From CAZDDA01 sp964568045 (lineage in GTDB: Bacteria; Bipolaricaulota; Bipolaricaulia; UBA7950; UBA9294), in the NCBI GenBank assembly GCA_964568045.1, contig CAZMOL010000018.1, positions 1-21,830 of the forward strand: a DNA stretch of 21,830 nt, in the 5' to 3' direction. The notes beneath the pieces were generated by a model, which did no database searches, was not told where the DNA came from, and saw only the letters and a list, made by a program, of their open reading frames with translations. Every line of letters starts with the position of its first letter. The first letter of the stretch is position 1. The position numbers and the translations under genes were made by a program. Positions 1 through 7,394 of the stretch are shown here, in pieces.

Positions 1-9
1 TGCTATAAT
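1..9 (+). promoter_or_regulatory. Extended -10 promoter element of the apbE-rnf operon
   Basis: The window opens with TGCTATAAT, a perfect extended -10 (TGn plus TATAAT at 4-9). Any -35 lies outside the window. Transcription would begin near position 16. This leaves a short leader that contains the AGGAGG Shine-Dalgarno at 37-42, upstream of the chosen apbE start. Confidence 0.6.
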
Positions 10-46
10 CCTCGCGGTTGAAGCATTGCGTCGAACAGGAGGGTAC

Positions 47-1099
47 GTGCCTCTGAGCAAAGACAATCGCAAGCACCATTGGCTGAAACGATTGCTGCCA
101 GTGGTGCTCGTTCTTTTGTTGGCGCTGGTGTTCCTGGTTGACCGCGTCTTCTTCCCTCCCCCGATGCAAATGTTTCAGCAGCGGCGCGAGATGATGGACA
201 CGTGGGTCACGATTACGGTCTACGACAGGGATTCCGATCGAGCAGCGCGGGCAATGGAGGCCGCCTTCTCCCGGATGTCGGAGATCGAACGCATCGCCTC
301 CATCTACGACGAGCACGCCGAGGCCTACGCGCTGAATGAACAGGGGCACTTAAACGATCCTTCCCCCGAGTTGATCGAGATCGTGGAAGCGGCGGGGGAG
401 ACCTCAACGATCAGTGGAGGAGCGTTTGACATCACGGTTGAGCCGCTGCTTGAGCTGTGGCGGTATGCGGCCGGCGCCGACAGGCAATTCTGGGAGCTGG
501 AACCTGGAGAACAGCAGGAAGCGATCTCGGAGGCGATGGCCGTTGTCGGTCCGGACAGGATATCGGTGACGGCAGGGCCGAGTATTGTGTTGGCTCCCGG
601 AACGAAGATAACTCTGGGTGGCATCGCCAAAGGGTATGCCGTGGATCAAGGCCTGGAGGCGCTGCAGGAAACAGGGATCAAACACGGTCTCATCGACGCC
701 GGTGGGGACATCGGAGCGCTGGGCGGCAAACCGGATAACGAGCCCTGGGAGATCGTCCTGCGAAACCCGAACGATTCAGCGGATTTCCTCGTGCGCTTTG
801 GCTTGACGGACGGGGCGATCGCGACCTCGGGCAACTACGAGCGGTACTTCGATCCCGCGGCCGAAGTCGGTCACATCATGGATCCCAGCACGGGTTTTTC
901 CTCTCACAACGCCTCGAGCGCGACCGTGATTGCGCCCACCTGCACACAGGCCGATGCCCTGGCCACGGCGGTATTCGTGCTCGGCCCGATCGATGGGATT
1001 GCGCTTGTGGACACGTTGGAGACAGTGGAGGCGTTTGTCGTCGGGTATGAGGAGCCCAGTCGGCTCTATCGTTCGGAAGGCCTTGGCGCGTTTGAGTAA
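47..1099 (+). CDS. apbE: ApbE, FAD:protein FMN transferase
   Basis: Transfers FMN from FAD to a threonine of target proteins, forming a covalent flavin. The likely targets are RnfG and RnfD, encoded just downstream. The protein has a basic N-terminus and one membrane segment (about residues 16-35), so the catalytic domain is probably outside the membrane. Family motifs appear in order: GGAFDITVEPL (124-134), LGGIAKGYAVD (190-200), DAGGDIG (217-223), HIMDPSTG (276-283) and DALATAVFVLG (303-313). The last carries the Asp and Thr typical of the Mg/FAD site. I chose the GTG at 47 because AGGAGG lies at 37-42, although the 4-base spacing is short. A TTG at 26 in the same frame has no ribosome site. 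From 47 the product is 350 residues, normal for the family. rnfC starts 17 bases downstream, so this is the first gene of the rnf operon. Confidence 0.93.
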   Translation: MPLSKDNRKHHWLKRLLPVVLVLLLALVFLVDRVFFPPPMQMFQQRREMMDTWVTITVYDRDSDRAARAMEAAFSRMSEIERIASIYDEHAEAYALNEQGHLNDPSPELIEIVEAAGETSTISGGAFDITVEPLLELWRYAAGADRQFWELEPGEQQEAISEAMAVVGPDRISVTAGPSIVLAPGTKITLGGIAKGYAVDQGLEALQETGIKHGLIDAGGDIGALGGKPDNEPWEIVLRNPNDSADFLVRFGLTDGAIATSGNYERYFDPAAEVGHIMDPSTGFSSHNASSATVIAPTCTQADALATAVFVLGPIDGIALVDTLETVEAFVVGYEEPSRLYRSEGLGAFE

Positions 1100-1116
1100 T
1101 CGGAGAAGGGTGGCTT

Positions 1117-2454
1117 ATGAACACACGTGTGGTTGAGTGGTTGGGGCTGAAGCGACCGGCTGGAGTGCATCCTCCCGGACACAAGGCGCTCGCTTCGGGG
1201 AAGGCGATTGAGCGTGTTCCCTTGCCGGAAAGCGTTGTGCTTGCCTTGCAGCAGCACATCGGGTCCCCGGCGCAGCCGGTAGTCAAGCGGGGAGACCAGG
1301 TCAAGGTGGGGCAGAAGATTGCGCAGGCCGGTCCCGGCTTCTGTTCGGCGCCGGTTCACGCAACGGTGTCCGGCGAAGTGAAGCAGCTGCTCACTGTGGT
1401 GAGTCCGATTACCGGTGATCCGGTTGCCGGCGTGGCGATCGAGTCAAACGGAGAGGACGAATGGGTCGACTGTGTGCCTGTGGATCCCGAGGCGTTGTCG
1501 GCGGAGGAAACGCTCGCGCGGATCAAGGAGGCGGGGATCGTCGGGCTGGGCGGGGCGGCGTTTCCCACCCACGTGAAGCTGAGCCGACCCCCGGAGAGTC
1601 CGGCGCACACGCTTCTCGTCAACGGCGCGGAGTGCGAACCGTACATCACCGCCGACGCACAACTGATGCTTGAACAGACCGACCGCATCCTACAGGGGAT
1701 CAAGATTCTCGCGCGCCTGTTGTCGGTGAGTAGAGTCTATATCGCGATCGAGGACAACAAGCCGCAGGCGATCGAGCAAATGCGGCGCGCCGTGTCCGAG
1801 AGCGATCTGCCGGGTGAGGTCACTGTTACCGCGGTGAAGGCGAAGTACCCGATGGGGGCGGAGAAGACGTTGGTGAAGGAGATCTTGGGCGTCGAGGTTC
1901 CCGAGGGAGGGTTTCCCACCGACATCGGTGTTGTGGTGCAGAACGTGGCGACCCTGGCCGCGGTGACCGATGCGGTGGTGGAGGGAAAACCTCTGGTGGA
2001 GCGTGTGGTGACGGTGACCGGCCTGGTGTACGAGCCGAAGAACGTCCTTGCGCGGTTCGGAACTTCCGCGTCCCACCTCATCGAGCAGTGCGGTGGTGCG
2101 GATCCGAGTGCGGATGAAGTGATCTTTGGCGGCCCGATGATGGGGATCGCGCAGCCGTCGGTTGCCTCTCCGATTGTCAAGTCCACCAACTGTGTTCTCG
2201 TCAAATCAAGCGACGTCCGCGTCGAACACGGCTGTATCCGCTGCGGACGTTGCGTTGCGGCCTGTCCAACGAGTCTGATGCCGCTGATGTTCGTCAACTA
2301 CGTCAAAGCGGGGGACTACGAGGGTCTAATCGACTACTCCATAGGAAGCTGTGTGGAGTGCGGAGCGTGTGCCTTCGAGTGCCCGGCGAACATCCCTATC
2401 GTCGCCTACGTCAAAGTGGGGAAGGCGGAATTGCGCAAGCGGGAGGCAACGTGA
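1117..2454 (+). CDS. rnfC: RnfC, electron transport complex subunit C
   Basis: Peripheral Rnf subunit that binds NADH and FMN and passes electrons between NAD(H) and the iron-sulfur chain of the membrane complex. The 445-residue protein has the N-terminal RnfC barrel-sandwich region and a glycine-rich GLGGAAFPTHVK motif at 143-154, the nucleotide/FMN-binding loop shared with Complex I NuoF. Two C-terminal [4Fe-4S] motifs follow: C373/C376/C379/C383 and C412/C415/C418/C422, each ending in CP. It lacks the long alanine-rich C-terminal extension of proteobacterial RnfC, so it resembles the compact clostridial and thermotogal type. Its stop codon overlaps the rnfD start by one base (TGATG), which implies translational coupling. 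Confidence 0.96.
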   Translation: MNTRVVEWLGLKRPAGVHPPGHKALASGKAIERVPLPESVVLALQQHIGSPAQPVVKRGDQVKVGQKIAQAGPGFCSAPVHATVSGEVKQLLTVVSPITGDPVAGVAIESNGEDEWVDCVPVDPEALSAEETLARIKEAGIVGLGGAAFPTHVKLSRPPESPAHTLLVNGAECEPYITADAQLMLEQTDRILQGIKILARLLSVSRVYIAIEDNKPQAIEQMRRAVSESDLPGEVTVTAVKAKYPMGAEKTLVKEILGVEVPEGGFPTDIGVVVQNVATLAAVTDAVVEGKPLVERVVTVTGLVYEPKNVLARFGTSASHLIEQCGGADPSADEVIFGGPMMGIAQPSVASPIVKSTNCVLVKSSDVRVEHGCIRCGRCVAACPTSLMPLMFVNYVKAGDYEGLIDYSIGSCVECGACAFECPANIPIVAYVKVGKAELRKREAT

Positions 2455-3407
2455 TGGAAAACGCCAATCGACTCATCCTATCACCCGCTCCTCATCTACG
2501 GGGTCGGGCGTCGATAAAGCGGGACATGTATCTTGTGGTGTTGGCGCTTCTGTTCCCCGCGCTCGGAGCGATCTACTTCTTTGGACTGTACGTCCTGTTG
2601 ATGCTCGCCACCGGGGTGGCTGCTGCGGTGCTCACGGAGTACGTTGCCAAGGCGATGCGAAGACGGCCGTTTTTCATGGATGGCAGTGCCATTGTGACCG
2701 GGCTGCTGTTCGTGCTCGTCCTGCCGCCGCGCACACCGTTGTGGGTCGTGGCGATCGGCTCCGTATTCTCGATCGCCATTGCAAAAGAAGCGTTCGGTGG
2801 GCTGGGGTGCAACATCTTCAATCCGGCGCTTGCCGGGCGAGCATTCGTCACCGTGTCATTTGCCGGTTCGCTCAGCCGATGGATCGCTCCCACCACGTCC
2901 TGGATGGCCGATGCGGTGACCTCGGCCACCCCGCTCGGAGAGGGATTCGTCACCACGCTGACCACGGGAGGACTCTACAAGGCGTTGTTCTTCGGCAATG
3001 TTGCAGGCAGTGTGGGGGAGACCTCCGCCCTGCTGATCCTGGTCGGTGGAGTTGTCCTGCTTGCGTTTGGGTTGATCAAATGGCAGGTCCCCGTGTTCTA
3101 CATCGGTACGGTGTTCGTCCTCAGTTGGCTGATGGGACAGGATCCGGTGTTTCACATCCTCGCCGGCGGGTTGATGATCGGCGCGTTTTTCATGGCGACC
3201 GACTACGTGACAAGCCCCCTCACGACGCGAGGCAAGATCATCTTCTCCATTGGAGCCGGTGTGCTCGTTGTCCTGATCAGAGTGTTGGGCAACATGCCTG
3301 AGGGGGTTGCCTATTCTATCCTGGTGATGAACGCGTTCACCCCATTGATCGATCGATACGTACGGCCGAAGCCCTATGGGTACGTCAAGAAGAAGGAAAG
3401 GGGGTAG
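2454..3407 (+). CDS. rnfD: RnfD, electron transport complex subunit D
   Basis: Integral membrane subunit of Rnf, homologous to NqrB, carrying covalent FMN and taking part in the ion-translocating core. The ATG at 2454 gives 317 residues with many hydrophobic segments. The flavinylation motif D153-AVTSA-T159 (pattern DxxTxAT) is present, so T159 is the expected attachment site for FMN added by ApbE. The GLGCNIFNPALAGRAF stretch is a conserved NqrB/RnfD membrane motif. The open frame extends upstream inside rnfC, but the ATG overlapping the rnfC stop is the natural coupled start. rnfG begins 4 bases after the stop. Confidence 0.96.
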   Translation: MENANRLILSPAPHLRGRASIKRDMYLVVLALLFPALGAIYFFGLYVLLMLATGVAAAVLTEYVAKAMRRRPFFMDGSAIVTGLLFVLVLPPRTPLWVVAIGSVFSIAIAKEAFGGLGCNIFNPALAGRAFVTVSFAGSLSRWIAPTTSWMADAVTSATPLGEGFVTTLTTGGLYKALFFGNVAGSVGETSALLILVGGVVLLAFGLIKWQVPVFYIGTVFVLSWLMGQDPVFHILAGGLMIGAFFMATDYVTSPLTTRGKIIFSIGAGVLVVLIRVLGNMPEGVAYSILVMNAFTPLIDRYVRPKPYGYVKKKERG

Positions 3408-3411
3408 GGCA

Positions 3412-3951
3412 ATGGGCAAAGGAAACGGCGGCTTGTACCCGATCCTGTTTTTGACGGCCGTGGTGTTGGTCTCCGTGATTGCGCTGACCGTGACAAACGG
3501 CATCACCGAGGAGCCGATTGCAGAGGGAAGGCGCCAAGCGGTCATGGAGATGCTGCAGACCCTGTTCCCGGAAATGGACGACTACAGCTTCGATGAGAAC
3601 TCGGAGCGGTACACCGTGACCGCCGACGGAGTCTTGCTCGGTCAAGCGTTCATGGCACAGGGCGTGGGTTACGGCGGGCCGATTGACATTCTGGTCGGAT
3701 TGGAATTGGATAACGCCCTGCGTGGTGTCCAGATCGTCTCGCAAAAGGAGACGCCGGGCCTGGGCGCAAAGATCACCGAAGCGACGTTCTTGGACCAGTT
3801 TGTCGGACAGGAGGCAGAGACGTTGGCCCTGACCAAGGACGGAGGTACGATCGATGCCATCACCGGTGCGACGATCAGTTCGTCATCGGTGGTCGAGGCC
3901 GTCAAGGATGCTATCCAAGAGCAGTCTGGAAACAACGAGGGAGGCGAGTGA
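3412..3951 (+). CDS. rnfG: RnfG, electron transport complex subunit G
   Basis: Rnf subunit with one N-terminal membrane anchor (about residues 7-26) and an extracytoplasmic FMN-binding domain. The 179-residue protein contains DAITGATISS, in which T154 fits the covalent FMN threonine of the S/T-G-A-T consensus recognised by ApbE. The QKETPGLGAKI segment is also typical of RnfG/NqrC. The ATG at 3412 follows AAAGGGGG with good spacing. The gene sits between rnfD (4-base gap) and rnfE (1-base gap), inside the operon. Confidence 0.95.
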   Translation: MGKGNGGLYPILFLTAVVLVSVIALTVTNGITEEPIAEGRRQAVMEMLQTLFPEMDDYSFDENSERYTVTADGVLLGQAFMAQGVGYGGPIDILVGLELDNALRGVQIVSQKETPGLGAKITEATFLDQFVGQEAETLALTKDGGTIDAITGATISSSSVVEAVKDAIQEQSGNNEGGE

Positions 3952-3952
3952 C

Positions 3953-4567
3953 ATGCAGTCCTTCAAAGACAGTTTCACCAACGGGATCATGCGGGCAAAT
4001 CCGACGTTCATCCTGCTTCTGGGGCTGTGTCCAACCCTGGCGGTGAGCACGTCGCTGGACAATGCGGTGGGCATGACCGCGGCGGTTCTATTCGTCTTGC
4101 TTGCTGCCAACCTCATCGTGTCGTCGATCAGGCGATTCATTCCCGATCGGGTGCGGATTCCCACGTTCATCGTCATCATTGCCACCCTGGTGACGCTCGT
4201 CGATCTGATGCTCCAGGGATTCGTTCCCGAGCTTTCCAAATCGCTGGGAATGTACATCCCTCTTATTGTAGTGAACTGCATCATCCTGGGCAGGGCAGAG
4301 GCGTTCGCCAGCAAGAACCGCGTTGTTCATTCGATCGCCGATGCTCTGGGAATGGCGATCGGTTTTGGATGGGCCATCTTCATCGTCTCGCTTGTCAGAC
4401 AGCTTTTGGGTAGCGGGTCGCTCGAGTTCTTCGGCGTGCATCTGTTCACCGTCCCCGGACTCGAGGAGAACCCGGCAGCGATCTTTCTGTTGCCGATGGG
4501 CGCGTTCTTCGTGATTGGGGTCCTTCTGGCGTTGTTCCGATGGATGGGGGTGAGCGAGAGTGAGTGA
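3953..4567 (+). CDS. rnfE: RnfE, electron transport complex subunit E
   Basis: Integral membrane subunit, homologous to NqrD, which pairs with RnfA to form the core through which ions and electrons cross the membrane. The protein has 204 residues and about six hydrophobic helices. C26 in LGLCPTLAV and C109 in VVNCIILGR match the half-helix cysteines that, with the RnfA pair, hold a membrane-embedded iron-sulfur centre in this family. The frame is open further upstream, but the ATG at 3953 directly after the rnfG stop, with GAGGCGAG in front, gives the normal family start (MQSFKDSFTNGI). Its end overlaps rnfA by 8 bases. Confidence 0.95.
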   Translation: MQSFKDSFTNGIMRANPTFILLLGLCPTLAVSTSLDNAVGMTAAVLFVLLAANLIVSSIRRFIPDRVRIPTFIVIIATLVTLVDLMLQGFVPELSKSLGMYIPLIVVNCIILGRAEAFASKNRVVHSIADALGMAIGFGWAIFIVSLVRQLLGSGSLEFFGVHLFTVPGLEENPAAIFLLPMGAFFVIGVLLALFRWMGVSESE

Positions 4568-5138
4568 ACTAGTAGCGATCTTCTTTGGTATGGCACTGGT
4601 CAACAACATGGTTCTGTCGAAGTTCCTCGGACTGTGTCCGTTCTTCGGGGTTTCCAAGAACCTCAAAAACGCGTTCAGCATGGGAGTTGCCGTTCTTCTG
4701 GTCATGTTCGTCGCCTCGGCGGTGACGTGGCCGCTCTTTCACGTGCTCCTGGTCCCCTACGGCGCGGAGTACATGCGAACGGTGATCTTCATCCTGGTGA
4801 TCGCCTCGCTGGTGCAGATCATCGAGATGACGATCAAACGCACGAACTTAACCCTGTACAACGCCCTAGGGATATACCTGCCGCTCATTACCACGAATTG
4901 CGCCGTGCTGGGAATCACGTTCATCAACATCGACTCGGTGTACACTTTTCCGCAGTCGATCGCCGCTGCACTCGGCGCCGGACTGGGATTCACGTTGGTG
5001 CTGGTGATCATGTCCGGAATCAGGGAACGGCTGGACCTGGCAGACACGCCCAAGGCGTTCCGGGGAGCACCGATTGCGTTCATCACGGCCATGTTCTTGG
5101 GGCTTGCCTTCCTGGCGTTTGGAGGGATGGTCGGATGA
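4560..5138 (+). CDS. rnfA: RnfA, electron transport complex subunit A
   Basis: Integral membrane subunit, homologous to NqrE and related to RnfE in inverted topology. The protein has 192 residues and about six helices. C26 in FLGLCPFFGVS and C114 in TTNCAVLG are the conserved cysteine pair for the intramembrane iron-sulfur centre. The start is a GTG at 4560 lying inside the end of rnfE (8-base overlap), with GGATGGGGG just upstream. The product then begins MSELVAIFFGMALVNN, as expected for RnfA. The ATGA overlap with rnfB indicates coupled translation. Confidence 0.95.
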   Translation: MSELVAIFFGMALVNNMVLSKFLGLCPFFGVSKNLKNAFSMGVAVLLVMFVASAVTWPLFHVLLVPYGAEYMRTVIFILVIASLVQIIEMTIKRTNLTLYNALGIYLPLITTNCAVLGITFINIDSVYTFPQSIAAALGAGLGFTLVLVIMSGIRERLDLADTPKAFRGAPIAFITAMFLGLAFLAFGGMVG

Positions 5139-6130
5139 GTGTTCAGACGATTCTCGCGGTGGGGCTTCTCACGCTCGTCGGACTCATTGCCGGCATTGCG
5201 ATCTTCGTGGTCAACAGGCTACTTCCAAAGGAGGACGAGTCGCTGCAGAAGGCAGCGGAGATCAAGGAGTATCTGCCCGGTGCCGATTGCGGTGCCTGCG
5301 GCCAGCCGGGGTGCTTTGCCTACGCCCAGGCCGCGGCTAAGGACAAGGAGGTCGTTGTCAAGACCCCTTGTCGCCTTCTCGCCAAGGACGAGGAGGGAAC
5401 CAAACGTCTGGGGGAGTATCTGGGATTGGACATCGACACGACACAGATCGGGCAAAAGGCGGTTGTGCACTGCACCGGCGACTCCCCGATTATCGGGGCG
5501 TACGGCGGGATCGCTACCTGTGGCGCTGCCGTCCAGGTGGGAGGCGGATTCAAGGAATGCCCCTACGCCTGTTTAGGCTTTGGGGACTGCGCGACCGTGT
5601 GTCCGGCGGATGCAATCACCATCGATGAGGCCAGAGCGGTGGCCGTTGTGGATTGGGAGAGGTGCATCGGCTGCGGGATGTGCGTTGCGACGTGCCCGAG
5701 AAGCCTGATTGAGCTGATTCCAGCCGACATGCCGCAGTACCTCGGCTGCAACTATTTAGCCGCCAAGGATGTAGCACAGCGCAAGAAGTGCTCGGTGGGA
5801 TGCATCCATTGTCGGCTCTGTGTCAAGGCGTCGGAAGACGGCGAGGTGACGTGGAATGAGGAGAAGGATCTTCCGTTCTTCGATCCGGAGAAGAAGATGG
5901 TGGCCGCGGCGGCGATCGAGAAGTGCCCGCGGAGCATCATCCTNNNNNNNNNNNNNNNNNNNNNNNNNNNNNNNNNNNNNNNNNNNNNNNNNNNNNNNNN
6001 NNNNNNNNNNNNNNNNNNNNNNNNNNNNNNNNNNNNNNNNNNNGCGATCGAGAAGTGCCCGCGGAGCATCATCCTTAAAACCTCGGCCTATCCGCAGGTA
6101 GAAGAGATCTCTTCAGGGGGCGGCCAGTAG
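5135..6130 (+). CDS. rnfB: RnfB, ferredoxin-type electron entry subunit (contains a false scaffold gap)
   Basis: Accepts electrons from reduced ferredoxin and passes them into the Rnf complex. After an N-terminal membrane anchor (about 4-25) comes the four-Cys Fe-S domain C52/C55/C60/C79. Ferredoxin motifs follow at C142/C146/C152/C156 and C177/C180/C183/C187. A C-terminal single-cluster motif has C223/C226/C229 (with an extra C219) plus C264 in KCP. The 100-N gap at 5944-6043 is flanked by the same 32 bases on both sides. Gap plus one copy is 132 bases, a multiple of 3, so the frame stays open and the raw translation gains 44 spurious residues. The real protein should have 287 residues. It is the last gene of the operon, and its start overlaps the rnfA stop as ATGA. 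Confidence 0.95.
   Translation: MSVQTILAVGLLTLVGLIAGIAIFVVNRLLPKEDESLQKAAEIKEYLPGADCGACGQPGCFAYAQAAAKDKEVVVKTPCRLLAKDEEGTKRLGEYLGLDIDTTQIGQKAVVHCTGDSPIIGAYGGIATCGAAVQVGGGFKECPYACLGFGDCATVCPADAITIDEARAVAVVDWERCIGCGMCVATCPRSLIELIPADMPQYLGCNYLAAKDVAQRKKCSVGCIHCRLCVKASEDGEVTWNEEKDLPFFDPEKKMVAAAAIEKCPRSIIXXXXXXXXXXXXXXXXXXXXXXXXXXXXXXXXXXAIEKCPRSIILKTSAYPQVEEISSGGGQ
5912..6075. other. Scaffold gap (100 N) with 32-bp duplicated flanks inside rnfB
   Basis: Bases 5944-6043 are N. The 32 bases before the gap (5912-5943) are identical to the 32 bases after it (6044-6075). This is the pattern of two contigs that overlap end to end but were joined with a default 100-N spacer instead of being merged. Removing 5944-6075 (N run plus one copy) restores a normal RnfB C-terminus. 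Confidence 0.95.
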
Positions 6131-6190
6131 ATCGTCGCTAGGCACACGCAGCAGGCGAACTCCTCGCTCATCCCCACAGAGGACGCCAGT

Positions 6191-7387
6191 CTAGATCAGT
6201 TCGGCGAAGGCACGCTTTCCTACCTGGATCAGTACGGGAGGCTCGAAGGGAAGGTCGATGTCGCCCGATGCGACGCGCTGTTCGTTCACCTTCACCCCTC
6301 CCTGGGCGATCAACCGTTTGGCCTCACCCCGGCTCGCAACCAACCCCGATGCTTGAAGCAGATCGATCACCCAGATCTTCCCGTTCTCCTTGACCAGCGT
6401 GCGGTCAAGGGACACCTGGGGGACATCGCAGGGGCGCTCGCGGTGGATGTGCACGCGGTCGAACTCCTCGCGGGCTGCTGTTGCAGCGTTGCTTCCGTGA
6501 TACGTGGCAGTGATGTCGAATGCCAGCTGCCGCTTCGCGTCCCGAGGAGATAGATCGGCAATCTGTTCGGCAGCAACGCCGATCAGGTGGAAGAAGTAGT
6601 CGGCAATCAGCTCATCGGGGATGGACATCAACTTGCCGAAGATCTCATTCGGCGGCTCCTCGATGCCCACGTAATTGCCCACAGTCTGACTCATGCTGCG
6701 GACTCCGTCCGTCCCGATCAGCAGGGGAACGGTGAGGACTACCTGAGGGTCCTGGCCGTATTCCCGCTGGATCTCCCGCCCAACAAGGAGATTGAAGAAC
6801 TGATCGGTCCCGCCGAGTTCCACGTCGGCGTGGATCGCTACCGAATCGTACGCCTGGGCGAGCGGGTAGAGGAACTCGAGAACGCTGATCGGTTGGTTCT
6901 CCTTGTGTCGTTTGGCGAAATCGTCCCGCTCCAGCATCCGGGCCACGGTGTACTTCGAAGACAGCTCGATGACATCGGCAAAAGTGAGTGTGCCGAGCCA
7001 TTCCGAGTTATACCGAATCTCGGTTCGGTCTGGATCGAGGATCTTGAACGCCTGCTCCTGATAGGTTTCCATGTTTCGGTGGATGTCTTCTTCCGTCATC
7101 AGCGCCCGTGTTGAGGACTGGCCGGATGGGTCACCGATGCGGCGGGTGAAGTCGCCCACCACCAACACGCCGATGTGACCGAGGTCCTGAAACTGGCGCA
7201 TCTTGCGTAGCGGAACGGAGTGTCCCAGAGTGAGGTGTGGCGCTGACGGGTCGATGCCCAGCTTCACCCGCAGCGGTTTCCCCACTTCCTGTGCGTGTTT
7301 GAGCTTCTGGATCAATTCATCGCGGGGAATAAGATCCGCAGTCCCTGTCTCGACCTGCTTTATGATGTCTTCGATCGGCTTGGGCAT
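6191..7387 (-). CDS. tyrS: Tyrosyl-tRNA synthetase (degenerate KMSKS motif)
   Basis: Class I aminoacyl-tRNA synthetase that activates tyrosine and charges tRNA-Tyr in the cytoplasm. The 398-residue protein has the HIGH-type signature H51-LTLG-H56 and the tyrosine-pocket helix ELGGTDQFFN. It ends in an S4 RNA-binding domain (about 338-398), as in the TyrZ/Thermus-like group. The KMSKS loop reads SMSQT at 231-235 (6683-6697) followed by VGNYVGI, so both lysines are replaced while the surroundings are conserved. The ATG at 7387 has TAGGAG just upstream on the minus strand. gyrA ends 7 bases upstream, so the two genes are probably cotranscribed. The other family members I can recall carry KMSKS or KFGKT. 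Confidence 0.93.
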   Translation of the reverse strand: MPKPIEDIIKQVETGTADLIPRDELIQKLKHAQEVGKPLRVKLGIDPSAPHLTLGHSVPLRKMRQFQDLGHIGVLVVGDFTRRIGDPSGQSSTRALMTEEDIHRNMETYQEQAFKILDPDRTEIRYNSEWLGTLTFADVIELSSKYTVARMLERDDFAKRHKENQPISVLEFLYPLAQAYDSVAIHADVELGGTDQFFNLLVGREIQREYGQDPQVVLTVPLLIGTDGVRSMSQTVGNYVGIEEPPNEIFGKLMSIPDELIADYFFHLIGVAAEQIADLSPRDAKRQLAFDITATYHGSNAATAAREEFDRVHIHRERPCDVPQVSLDRTLVKENGKIWVIDLLQASGLVASRGEAKRLIAQGGVKVNEQRVASGDIDLPFEPPVLIQVGKRAFAELI

Positions 7388-7394
7388 TCGGCTC

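Noticed and set aside
4634..5134. In-frame upstream extension of rnfB through rnfA
   Set aside because: The RnfB membrane anchor begins at the ATG at 5135, which overlaps the rnfA stop. The extension is rnfA read in the wrong frame.
6131..6190. Possible terminator between the converging rnfB and tyrS
   Set aside because: The 60-bp spacer shows no stem of useful length and no T-tract on either strand.
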